DNA from: ZC4RG30 sp965652645
GTDB taxonomy: Bacteria; Pseudomonadota; Gammaproteobacteria; Steroidobacterales; Steroidobacteraceae
NCBI GenBank assembly: GCA_965652645.1
Contig: CBFGXE010000037.1
Span: 1 to 28,998, forward strand
Direction: 5' to 3'
Length of the DNA stretch: 28,998 bases
Both the position numbers and the translations under genes were made by a program. Shown one piece after another: positions 16,693 to 24,516 of this stretch. The notes beneath the pieces were generated by a model. The model worked only from the letters and a program-made list of their open reading frames with translations, was not told the DNA's origin and did no database searches. Position 1 is the stretch's first letter. Every line of letters starts with the position of its first letter.

Positions 16693-18990
16693 TCAGCCCT
16701 TGCGCCGGCGTGGCGCGCGCGGCACATGTGTCGCCGGACGCAGCAGCGCGCCCTTGCCCTCGCGCAGCAGGGTGGTGAATTCGGCGGCCGTCACCGCCGG
16801 GCTGTGCAGCCAGCCCTGCGAGGATTCGCAGCCCAGGTGCCGCAGCAGTTCCAGCTCCTCTTCCTTCTCCACGCCCTCGGCGACGGTGCCCATCTCCAGC
16901 GAACGCGCCAGCGCGATGATGGTGCGCACCAGCATGTTGCCCGAGCCTCCGTCCAGTGACTTGGCGACGAAGCTGCGGTCGATCTTCAGCGTGTCCACGG
17001 GCAGCGTGGCCAGGCGGCTCAGCGAGGAATAGCCGGTGCCGAAGTCGTCGATGGCGATCTGCACGCCCTTCGCGCGCAGGTTGCCCAGCTTGGCCAGCTC
17101 CTCTGGCGCGTCTTCCTGCAGCGAGCCCTCGATGATCTCGATGTCGAGGCCCCAGTCCTCGTTCGACCAGGACGACACCGCATCGAGGAACCTGGCCTCG
17201 AACTCCGGCTGCCGGAGCTGCGCCGGGGCGATGTTCACCGCGATGCGTACCGGCGGCAGGCCCTGCTTTTTCCACATCGCGCAGTCGCGCGCTGCCTGGC
17301 GGATCACCCACTGGCCCACCGGCAGGATCAGGCCGGTGGCCTCCAGCGTGGGGATGAACAGGGCGGGGGAAACCAGCCCCTGTTCGGGCTTGCGCCAGCG
17401 CAGCAGCGCCTCGGCGCCGCGGATGCGCCTCGAGGTGATGCTCACCTTGGGCTGGTAGTGCAGCTCGAATTCATTGCGCTCCAGCGCGAAGCGCAGCTGG
17501 TGCTCCAGCGCCAGCTGGCCCACCATGTCCGAACGCGTGGCGGCGTTGTAGCGCACGTGCCGCTCGCCGGAGGAGCGCGCGTACTGCAGGGCGGCCTCGG
17601 CGTTCTGCACCAGGGTCATCGCGTCCGTGGCGTCGTCCGGCCACAGGGCGATGCCGCTGCGCGTGGCCACCGGGATGGTCCGTCCCTCGATGATGAAGGG
17701 CTCCCCGAACAGTTTCTCGGACTGCCGCCGGCCGTAGACGCGCATCTGCTCCTCGGTGCGCTCGCCCTGCGAGCGCAGCAGCGCGAAGGTGCCGCCACCG
17801 AAGTGGGCGATCTGGCCGGTGGGGAAGGTCTGTTTCAGCCGGTCGGCGATGTGCTGCACCAGCAGGTCGCCGGTGCGGCGGCCGAAGGATTCGTTGATCA
17901 CGCCCAGCCGTTCCACGTCGAGCACGATCACGGCATGGCGCGTGCGTGCGCTGACGGGCAGGGAGACCAGCCGCTGCACGCGTTCGCAGAACAGCGGCCG
18001 CTTGGCCAGGCCTGTCTGCGGGTCGAAGTGCGACAGGAAGCGGGCACGCGTATCGCGCTGCAGGTATTGCAGGCCGAAGGAAAGGTTGCCCGCCACCTCG
18101 CGCAGCATGTGCAGCTCTTCATCGCCGAGTACCCCGGCACCCCGCGCCGTGAGCATCAGCACGGCGATGGCGGTGCCGTCGACCAGCAGCGGCAGGATCA
18201 CCACCGAATGCAGGCCGGTGCGCGCCAGCAGCGCCACCAGCTGGTCCTGCGTCCCGGAGGCACGCGTGTCGTTGCACACGTACTCCCTGCCCGTGGCCAC
18301 CACCTGGTGCAGCACGCTGCCTTCCAGCGAGGATGCCTTGCCGACGCAGGCGCTCATTTCCTCGGCCATCTCGCCGTCGAGGCTGCTCCAGGCCACCGGC
18401 TGGATGGACGCGGCGCCCGGCACCTCGGTGGAGGCGATGGCGCTCATGTAGCCGCCCTCGGAGACGGCGAGCCGGCAGGTCTCGCGCAGCAGCTCGTTGC
18501 GGTCCCGGATCCGCAGCACCAGGCCGTTGACGCCGCTGAGCATCCGCAGCACGCGGTTCAGGCGCGCGATCTGCGCCTGCTGGCGCACCTGCTCGGCGCG
18601 CACGGCGGCCTCGTCGATGGCCCGGCGGATGGCCGGCGCGAGGCGGGCCATGTTCTCCTTCAGCACGTAGTCCACGGCCCCGGCGCGCAGGGCCTGGATG
18701 GCGCGTTCCTCGCCGATGGTGCCGGAAAGGAACACAAAGGGCACCAGGGGCGCCTTCTCCCGCGAGATGCGCAGCGCGGAGAGTCCGTCGAAGCGGGGCA
18801 GGGAGAAGTCCGAAAGGATCAGGTCCGGCGAGAAGTCACCCAGGGATTCGACCAGCGACTCCTCGGTCTCCACGCGCCGCCAGTCGCACGCCATGCCCGC
18901 GCGCTTGAGCTGGTAAACCGCGCGTTCGGCATCTGCCTTCTGATCCTCCACAAAGAGGATGCGTATGGGCTCAGCGCTTTCCTCTCCCAT
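16693..18990 (-). CDS. Receiver-GAF-degenerate GGDEF-EAL cyclic-di-GMP phosphodiesterase
   Basis: 765 residues from ATG 18990; an in-frame ATG at 19044 would add 18. Order: receiver domain (about 8-125; acidic Glu15/Asp16, phospho-acceptor Asp61 in LILSDFSLP, Lys111), a GAF-like sensor region (about 160-325), a GGDEF-family domain (about 335-490) and an EAL domain (about 505-745). The cyclase signature reads GGGTF in place of GGDEF, so cyclase activity should be lost. The EAL part keeps EALLRW, the Asn of AVNIAP, the Glu of DIEIIEGSL, DDFGTGYSSL and EGVE, so cyclic-di-GMP hydrolysis is expected. The receiver implies control by a kinase, and two kinase genes are transcribed divergently 280 bases away. 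Confidence 0.88.
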   Translation of the reverse strand: MGEESAEPIRILFVEDQKADAERAVYQLKRAGMACDWRRVETEESLVESLGDFSPDLILSDFSLPRFDGLSALRISREKAPLVPFVFLSGTIGEERAIQALRAGAVDYVLKENMARLAPAIRRAIDEAAVRAEQVRQQAQIARLNRVLRMLSGVNGLVLRIRDRNELLRETCRLAVSEGGYMSAIASTEVPGAASIQPVAWSSLDGEMAEEMSACVGKASSLEGSVLHQVVATGREYVCNDTRASGTQDQLVALLARTGLHSVVILPLLVDGTAIAVLMLTARGAGVLGDEELHMLREVAGNLSFGLQYLQRDTRARFLSHFDPQTGLAKRPLFCERVQRLVSLPVSARTRHAVIVLDVERLGVINESFGRRTGDLLVQHIADRLKQTFPTGQIAHFGGGTFALLRSQGERTEEQMRVYGRRQSEKLFGEPFIIEGRTIPVATRSGIALWPDDATDAMTLVQNAEAALQYARSSGERHVRYNAATRSDMVGQLALEHQLRFALERNEFELHYQPKVSITSRRIRGAEALLRWRKPEQGLVSPALFIPTLEATGLILPVGQWVIRQAARDCAMWKKQGLPPVRIAVNIAPAQLRQPEFEARFLDAVSSWSNEDWGLDIEIIEGSLQEDAPEELAKLGNLRAKGVQIAIDDFGTGYSSLSRLATLPVDTLKIDRSFVAKSLDGGSGNMLVRTIIALARSLEMGTVAEGVEKEEELELLRHLGCESSQGWLHSPAVTAAEFTTLLREGKGALLRPATHVPRAPRRRKG

Positions 18991-19088
18991 GTCCGCAGGG
19001 AACCTACCATGACTTTCTGCGGCGGGACGCGGCCTGCGCCACATGGCGCTTTCGTATAGCGTGAAAAGAGGCTGATTCCATTTCACAC

Positions 19089-19113
19089 CCCCGGTTGACT
19101 GGTCAAGTCGGGG
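19089..19113. promoter_or_regulatory. Dyad in the EAL/yfiR divergent region
   Basis: CCCCG, TTGAC, TG, GTCAA, CGGGG with short unpaired bases (one on the left, two on the right) between the blocks. It lies 45 bases before the 19044 alternative start and about 155 before yfiR. The symmetry and the position in a divergent promoter region suggest a protein binding site; no regulator in the window obviously matches it. Confidence 0.4.
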
Positions 19114-19159
19114 TGATGCGGGACACATTCGGGCCCTCGTGGCCCGTGGTAAGGTCCTC

Positions 19160-19207
19160 GCCTCCGATGAGGCTAGTGAGTGAAACAACAGCCGCGGCAA
19201 TCGCGGC
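19160..19207 (+). other. Two tandem hairpins in the yfiR leader
   Basis: Hairpin one is GCCTC-CGAT-GAGGC (19160-19173). Hairpin two is GCCGCG-GCAAT-CGCGGC (19191-19207). Both stems are perfect. They lie 60-110 bases before the yfiR start in a 224-base gap that otherwise shows no gene. They do not match the cyclic-di-GMP riboswitch patterns I know. Confidence 0.35.
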
Positions 19208-19268
19208 ACCGGTGGCCATGCGGGCGGACCGCTGGCGCGCCGTCCATGGCGATTACGGCTGAACCGTG

Positions 19269-19820
19269 ATGTCGCTCAGGCAGGTGCTCGCCGTCCTGTT
19301 CTGCTGCCTGGCCGGCCTGCTGGTCCAGGCGCCGCAGGCGCGCGGCGCCGCGCCGACAGAGTTCCAGGTGAAGGCGGTCTTCGTCTTCAACTTCGCGACC
19401 TTCGTGCAATGGCCGCCCGAACAGCAGGCAGCCTCCAACACGCCCTTCGTCATCGGCCTGCTGGGCGCGGATGAATTGGCCGGCCACCTTGAAGAGGCCG
19501 TGCGCGGCGAGCAGGTGGATGGCCACCCGCTGCAGGTGCGCCGCTACCGCAGCGTCGAGGAGGTTGATGACTGCCGCATCCTCTTCATCGGTCGCGGGCA
19601 CCAGGCCCAGCTGGGGCGCGTGCTGGGCCGGCTGGACGGTCGCCGCACGCTCACCGTGTCGGATGTGGAAGACGCCGCGCGCAACGGCGTGATGATCCAG
19701 CTGGCCAACGAAAGAAACCGCGTGCGCCTGCTGATCAACGTGGATGCAGCCCAGGCGGCCGGGCTGACCATCAGCTCCAACCTCCTGAGGCCGGCAGAGA
19801 TCGTACGCACGCCGCGATGA
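19269..19820 (+). CDS. YfiR-family periplasmic protein
   Basis: About 183 residues from ATG 19269 (a GTG lies directly before it). A signal peptide (hydrophobic core VLAVLFCCLAGLLVQAP, cleavage likely after ARGAA) is followed by the YfiR/DUF4154 domain: EFQVKAVFVFNFATFVQWP, FVIGLLGADEL, the RILFIGRG strand and MIQLANERNRVRLLINVDAA. In Pseudomonas aeruginosa YfiR is a disulphide-stabilised periplasmic repressor of the CHASE8-containing cyclase YfiN. The mature protein here holds only one cysteine, so that redox feature is absent. Its stop overlaps the start of the CHASE8 kinase gene by 4 bases, strong support for a functional pair. No YfiB-like lipoprotein gene is in the window. Confidence 0.87.
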   Translation: MSLRQVLAVLFCCLAGLLVQAPQARGAAPTEFQVKAVFVFNFATFVQWPPEQQAASNTPFVIGLLGADELAGHLEEAVRGEQVDGHPLQVRRYRSVEEVDDCRILFIGRGHQAQLGRVLGRLDGRRTLTVSDVEDAARNGVMIQLANERNRVRLLINVDAAQAAGLTISSNLLRPAEIVRTPR

Positions 19821-22219
19821 ACCAGGCCGCAGAGAGCAGGACGACGTCGCTCAGCATCACTTTCATGCGGGCGATCTTCGTGTGCTGCGGCGCCGTGCTC
19901 ATCATCACCAGCGGCGCGTTCTTTGCCTACGACCTGCTCTCCTTCCGGCAGGCGAGCCTGCGCCAGCTGCGCACGCTCGGCGGCGCGGTCGCCACCAACA
20001 GTTCTGCCGCGCTGGCCTTCGCCAACCCCGATGACGCCGCGGCGGTGCTGTCGGCGCTGCGGGCCGATCCCACGGTGGTGGCCGCCGCCCTCTACGACAC
20101 CGACGGGGAGCTGTTCGCGGTCTACCCGGAGGGCCTGGATGCGGGGCAGCTGCCGGCCCGGCCGCAGCAACCGGGCTACCGGTTCGAGGGACTCAGGCTG
20201 CGCGGCTTCGAGCCGGTGCAGGAGAAGACGCGGCAGCACGGCACGCTGTACGTGGAGTCCGACACCAGCGCCATTTTCGATCGCGCGCGGCTGTACGCGC
20301 TCATCGTGCTGGCGGTTGGGGGACTGGCCACGCTGGCGGCCTACCTGCTGTCACGGCGCCTGGAAATGAAGCTGATGCGGCCCATCCTGGCACTGAAGGA
20401 AACCGCCCAGGCCGTATCGGACCAGCGCGACTATTCGGTGCGCGCGGTGCGCAGCGGCACGCACGAGTTCGACGTGCTCACCGACGCCTTCAACCACATG
20501 CTCACGCAGGTGGAGCAGTCCGAGCGCAAGCTGCAGGCGCAGCTCGGCCGCCTCGGCCTGCTGCACCGGATCACCCGCGCCACCGGCGACCGCCAGGACA
20601 TGGACAGCATCTTCGACGTGGTGCTGAAGAGCCTGGAGGACAACCTGCCGGTGGCCTTCAGCTGCATGCTGGTGCACGAGCGCACCACGCGCACGCTGTC
20701 GGTGGGGAGGCTGGGGCCGGGCAGCAGGGCGGCGGCCGGCGTGACGGGCCTGGACGAAGGAATGGAAGTGCCCTCCGACGACAGCAGCCTCTCGCGCTGC
20801 CTGGTGGGCTACCTGGTCTACGAGCCGGACATCAGCCAGGTGCCGTTCGAGTTCGCCCATCGCCTGGCATCGGCCGGCATGCATTCGGTGGTGTTCGCGC
20901 CGCTGATGTTCGAGAGCGACGTGTATGGCGTGCTGGCCTGCGCGCGGCGCGAGACCGACGGCTTCAGCAGCGGCGAGTGCGAGTTCCTGAAGCAGCTGGC
21001 CGAGCATGTGGCGCTGGCCAGCCGGCAGGCCACGCTGTACGGCGCCCTGCAGCAGGCCTACGACGACCTGCGGCAGTCGCAGCTCACCATCCTGCAGCAG
21101 GAGCGGCTGCGCGCGCTGGGCCAGATGGCCAGCGGCATCGCCCATGACATCAACAACGCCATCTCGCCGGTGGCGCTCTACACCGAATCACTGCTGGAGC
21201 GGGAGCCGAACCTCAGCGAGCGGGCGCGCGCCAGCCTGCTGACCATCCAGCAGGCGGTTGACGACGTGGCCCGCACCGTGGCCCGCATGCGCGAGTTCTA
21301 CCGCGAGCGCGACATGCAACGCACGCTGGACCGCGTGAACATCAACCAGTCGGTGCGGCAGGTGGTCGAGCTCACGCGCCCGCGCTGGAGCGACGTGCCC
21401 AACCAGCGCGGCATCGCCATCGACCTGCGCACCGAGCTGGACCCGGACCTGCCGGAGATCACGGCGGCCGACAACGAGATCCGCGACGCGCTCACCAACC
21501 TCATCTTCAATGCCGTGGACGCCATGCCCGAGGGCGGCACGCTTACGCTGCGCACGCGTGTGATGGAGAAGGACGACACCCGTTCGGTGGTGCTGGAGGT
21601 GATCGACACGGGCGTGGGCATGAGCGAGGACACGCGCCGCCGGTGCCTGGAGCCCTTCTATACCACCAAGGGCGAGCGCGGCACGGGCCTGGGCCTGGCG
21701 ATGGTCTACGGCATGATCCAGCGCCACAGCGCCACGCTCGAGATCGACAGCACGCTGGGCGAGGGCACCACGATGCGGCTGCTGTTCACTGCCTCCGGCC
21801 CCGCCGAGGACGCGGCGCAGAGCATGACATTGCGCCGGCCGCCGCGCCCGCTGCGCGTGCTGCTGGTGGACGACGATCCCATGCTGCTGAAATCGCTGCG
21901 CGAGACCCTGCAGCAGGATGGCCACCTGATCACGGCAGCCAGCGGCGGGCAGGCCGGCATCGACACCTTCACCGCCACGCGCAGCCACGGCGGCACCTTC
22001 GACCTGGTGATGACCGACCTGGGCATGCCCTACGTGGACGGGCGCAAGGTGGCTTCGGCCATCAAGGCGCTGTCGCCGGCAACGCCGGTGATCCTGCTCA
22101 CCGGCTGGGGCCAGCGCATGATTGCATCGAATGACAAGCCGGCCTTCGTCGACCGCGTGCTGAGCAAGCCGCCGCGGCTGCAGGAACTGAGGTCGGCATT
22201 TGCGGAGCTGGCGCCATGA
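19817..22219 (+). CDS. CHASE8-HAMP-GAF hybrid histidine kinase with C-terminal receiver
   Basis: 800 residues. Membrane helix one (about 19-41); periplasmic CHASE8-like domain (about 42-157; TNSSAALAFANPDDAAAVL is the recognisable part); helix two (about 158-178); HAMP (about 180-235); GAF (about 250-410); HisKA with phospho-accepting His443 in GIAHDINNAISP; HATPase with NLIFNAVDAMPEGG, DTGVGMSED and GTGLGLAMVYG; and a receiver (about 680-800) with phospho-acceptor Asp734 in VMTDLGMP and a conserved SKPP. The sensor half resembles YfiN, but the cyclase domain is replaced by a kinase, so YfiR binding would be converted into phosphorylation. There is no Hpt domain in the protein. It overlaps both neighbours by 4 bases. 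Confidence 0.9.
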   Translation: MNQAAESRTTSLSITFMRAIFVCCGAVLIITSGAFFAYDLLSFRQASLRQLRTLGGAVATNSSAALAFANPDDAAAVLSALRADPTVVAAALYDTDGELFAVYPEGLDAGQLPARPQQPGYRFEGLRLRGFEPVQEKTRQHGTLYVESDTSAIFDRARLYALIVLAVGGLATLAAYLLSRRLEMKLMRPILALKETAQAVSDQRDYSVRAVRSGTHEFDVLTDAFNHMLTQVEQSERKLQAQLGRLGLLHRITRATGDRQDMDSIFDVVLKSLEDNLPVAFSCMLVHERTTRTLSVGRLGPGSRAAAGVTGLDEGMEVPSDDSSLSRCLVGYLVYEPDISQVPFEFAHRLASAGMHSVVFAPLMFESDVYGVLACARRETDGFSSGECEFLKQLAEHVALASRQATLYGALQQAYDDLRQSQLTILQQERLRALGQMASGIAHDINNAISPVALYTESLLEREPNLSERARASLLTIQQAVDDVARTVARMREFYRERDMQRTLDRVNINQSVRQVVELTRPRWSDVPNQRGIAIDLRTELDPDLPEITAADNEIRDALTNLIFNAVDAMPEGGTLTLRTRVMEKDDTRSVVLEVIDTGVGMSEDTRRRCLEPFYTTKGERGTGLGLAMVYGMIQRHSATLEIDSTLGEGTTMRLLFTASGPAEDAAQSMTLRRPPRPLRVLLVDDDPMLLKSLRETLQQDGHLITAASGGQAGIDTFTATRSHGGTFDLVMTDLGMPYVDGRKVASAIKALSPATPVILLTGWGQRMIASNDKPAFVDRVLSKPPRLQELRSAFAELAP

Positions 22220-23355
22220 ACAGGGAAGTGCGGGGACGGTTGCTGATCGTGGACGACGAGTCGGCACAGATGCGGGCGCTGTGCGACACGCTGGGCTACG
22301 AGGGTTACGCGACGCGCGGCTTCGATGCGCCGCAGGAGGCCCTGGCGGCACTGCATCCCGGCGAATACGACCTGCTGCTCACCGACCTGATGATGCCGGG
22401 CATGGACGGCATCGACCTGATCCGCCGCGCGCGCGACATCGACCCGGAGATCGGCGCCATCGTGATGACCGGCCACGGCACCATCGACACGGCCGTGCAG
22501 GCCATGCGCAGCGGCGCGCTCGACTACATCCTCAAGCCCTTCAAGCTCAACACCGTGCTGCCGGTGCTGGAGCGGGCGCTGTATGTGCTGAACCTGCGAC
22601 GCGAGAACGAGGCACTGCAGGAGATGGAGCGCCGCCAGGCCGAGGAGCTGGCCGCGGCCTACCGCGACCTGGAGTCCTTTTCCTATTCCATCTCGCATGA
22701 CCTGCGCGGCCCGCTGCTTTTCGTGAAGGACTTCGCGCAGCGCCTGAAGGAGGACTACGCCGCGCAGCTGGGCGAGGAGGGCAGCCACATCGTGCAGGTG
22801 ATCCACGATGGCACGCGCAGCCTCGACGAGATGATCGTGGGCCTGCTGGCCTTTTCGCGCTCCACCCGCCAGCAACTGCAGCTCTCGCCGCTCGACATGG
22901 AATCCATCGTGGGCGCGGCGGTGAACGAGGCGCGCAACCTCCACAAGGGAACCGAACCGGTGATCGAGGCCGGCCCGCTGCCGCCGGCGATGGGTGATTC
23001 CACCGTGATACGCCACGTCTGGTCCAACCTGCTGGGCAATGCCCTGAAGTTCAGCTCCACGCGCAACCCGCCGGTGATCCGTATCAGCGGCGCGATGGGC
23101 GATGGCGAGGTGACCTACACGGTGCAGGACAACGGCGTGGGCTTCGACATGCGCTACGCCGACAAACTCTTCGGCGTGTTCAAGCGCCTGCACGGCAGCG
23201 ACGATTTCCCCGGCACCGGGGTGGGCCTGGCCATCGTGCAGCGGATCGTGGTGCGCCATGGCGGGCGCATCTGGGCGGAATCACGGCCGGATGCCGGGGC
23301 ATCCTTCCACTTCACCCTGCCGGCCGTGCCCGCGCAGCAGGAGAACGCAGCCTAG
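22216..23355 (+). CDS. Response receiver-histidine kinase
   Basis: 379 residues, soluble. An N-terminal receiver (about 7-125; DD pair at 13-14, Asp57 in LLLTDLMMPGMDG, Lys in ILKPFK) is joined by a short coiled coil (LRRENEALQEMERRQAEELAA) to a HisKA domain with His161 in YSISHDLRGPL and a HATPase domain with SNLLGNALKFSS, DNGVGFDMRY, a YADKLFGVFKRLH block and GTGVGLAIVQR. The kinase part is of the bacteriophytochrome-like type. It has no DNA-binding or membrane part, so it is probably an internal relay step: phosphorylation of the receiver may switch the kinase. The ATG overlaps the upstream hybrid kinase (ATGA), and its TAG stop overlaps the opposite gene's stop. Confidence 0.9.
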   Translation: MNREVRGRLLIVDDESAQMRALCDTLGYEGYATRGFDAPQEALAALHPGEYDLLLTDLMMPGMDGIDLIRRARDIDPEIGAIVMTGHGTIDTAVQAMRSGALDYILKPFKLNTVLPVLERALYVLNLRRENEALQEMERRQAEELAAAYRDLESFSYSISHDLRGPLLFVKDFAQRLKEDYAAQLGEEGSHIVQVIHDGTRSLDEMIVGLLAFSRSTRQQLQLSPLDMESIVGAAVNEARNLHKGTEPVIEAGPLPPAMGDSTVIRHVWSNLLGNALKFSSTRNPPVIRISGAMGDGEVTYTVQDNGVGFDMRYADKLFGVFKRLHGSDDFPGTGVGLAIVQRIVVRHGGRIWAESRPDAGASFHFTLPAVPAQQENAA

Positions 23356-24512
23356 CCGCGCTGCCCGGCGGAGAGGAAACCGCGGATCGCGGCGTCGAAT
23401 CGCGGCAGGTCGACCAGGAAGGCGTCATGGCCCTCGATGGAAGGCAGCGGCAGGAAGCGGGTGGCAATGCCCGCGGCTTCCATGTCGCGCGCGATCTGCG
23501 CCTGCTCGCCGATGGCGAAGAGGAAGTCGGACTCCACGCCCACCACCAGGGCACCCTGGACGCCGGAGCGCCGGTACACCTCAGGCGCGGCGCCGTGGGC
23601 GGCGATGTCATAGCAGTCCATCGCCCGCGACAGGTACAGGTAGCAGTTCGGGTCGAACACCCGCACGAAACGCTCCGCCTGCGACTCCAGGTAAGTCTCC
23701 ACCGCGAAGCGTGGTCCGAAACCCGCGGGCACGCGCTTGAGCGCCTGCTCCACGGCCTTGCGTCCCACCGGGCCGATGCCCTGGCGCGAGAAACGGCCGT
23801 CCCATTCCGCGGCCGAACGATAGGTGATGGTGCCGAGCTTGCGCGCCACGCGCATGCCGGCCTGCGGCCCGTTGGCGGCGCTGCCGTACTGCCCGCCCTT
23901 CCAGGCCGGATCGCTCATCACCGCCTCGCGCTGCACGGCGCGCAGCGCGATCGCAAACGGTGACGCGGCGGAGGAGCCGGAGATGGAAACCAGGCGCCGC
24001 GCGCCGCCCGGGCACGTCGCGGCGAATGCCGTGACCACCATGCCGCCCAGCGACGGTCCGATCACGGTGTCCAGCTGCTCGATGCCCAGCGTGCGCGCGG
24101 CCTCGTAACCGGCGCGCGCGATGTCTTCCACCGACAGTTCCGGGAACTCCAGCCGCCACGGCCGGCCCGTGGCCGGGTTCACCGAGGCGGGGCCGGTGGA
24201 GCCGAAGCAGCTCCCCAGCGAATTCACGCACATCACGAACCAGCGGTCGGTGTCGATGGCCAGGCCCGGGCCGATCATCTTTTCCCACCAGCCCGGGGTG
24301 GTGTCCTCCGGCGAGGCGGCGGCATGGGCCGAGGGGCTCAGGCCCGTGAACAGCAGGATGGCATTGCTGCGGTCCTTGTTCAGGGTGCCCCAGCATTCGT
24401 ACGCAAGCTGCGCGCGCGGCAGGCTGCCGCCACGCCACATGGCAAACGGGGCGGGCAGTGCGGCGTAGCGCACTGCGGTCCCGGCATCGGCTTCCTTGCG
24501 CACGGCGGTCAT
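23352..24512 (-). CDS. MetX-family acyltransferase, probably serine O-succinyltransferase
   Basis: 386 residues of the alpha/beta-hydrolase MetX family. Catalytic triad: Ser154 in IGPSLGGM, Asp329 in GVESDFLF and His362 in SIEGHDAF. The loop NSLGSCFGSTGPASVNP corresponds to the acyl-CoA/substrate loop. By family name it would be homoserine O-acetyltransferase. But the gene sits next to cysK and the divergent cysB, and MetX-family members of Xanthomonadales in this context are reported to succinylate serine, supplying O-succinylserine for cysteine synthesis. No cysE or methionine gene is seen here. I therefore favour serine O-succinyltransferase (inference), with homoserine acyltransferase as the alternative. 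The stop shares CTAG with the convergent kinase gene. Confidence 0.85.
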   Translation of the reverse strand: MTAVRKEADAGTAVRYAALPAPFAMWRGGSLPRAQLAYECWGTLNKDRSNAILLFTGLSPSAHAAASPEDTTPGWWEKMIGPGLAIDTDRWFVMCVNSLGSCFGSTGPASVNPATGRPWRLEFPELSVEDIARAGYEAARTLGIEQLDTVIGPSLGGMVVTAFAATCPGGARRLVSISGSSAASPFAIALRAVQREAVMSDPAWKGGQYGSAANGPQAGMRVARKLGTITYRSAAEWDGRFSRQGIGPVGRKAVEQALKRVPAGFGPRFAVETYLESQAERFVRVFDPNCYLYLSRAMDCYDIAAHGAAPEVYRRSGVQGALVVGVESDFLFAIGEQAQIARDMEAAGIATRFLPLPSIEGHDAFLVDLPRFDAAIRGFLSAGQRG

Positions 24513-24516
24513 GTTC

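Noticed and set aside
19045..19268. Cyclic-di-GMP riboswitch in the yfiR leader
   Set aside because: The conserved core segments of the known classes could not be found; only simple hairpins are visible.
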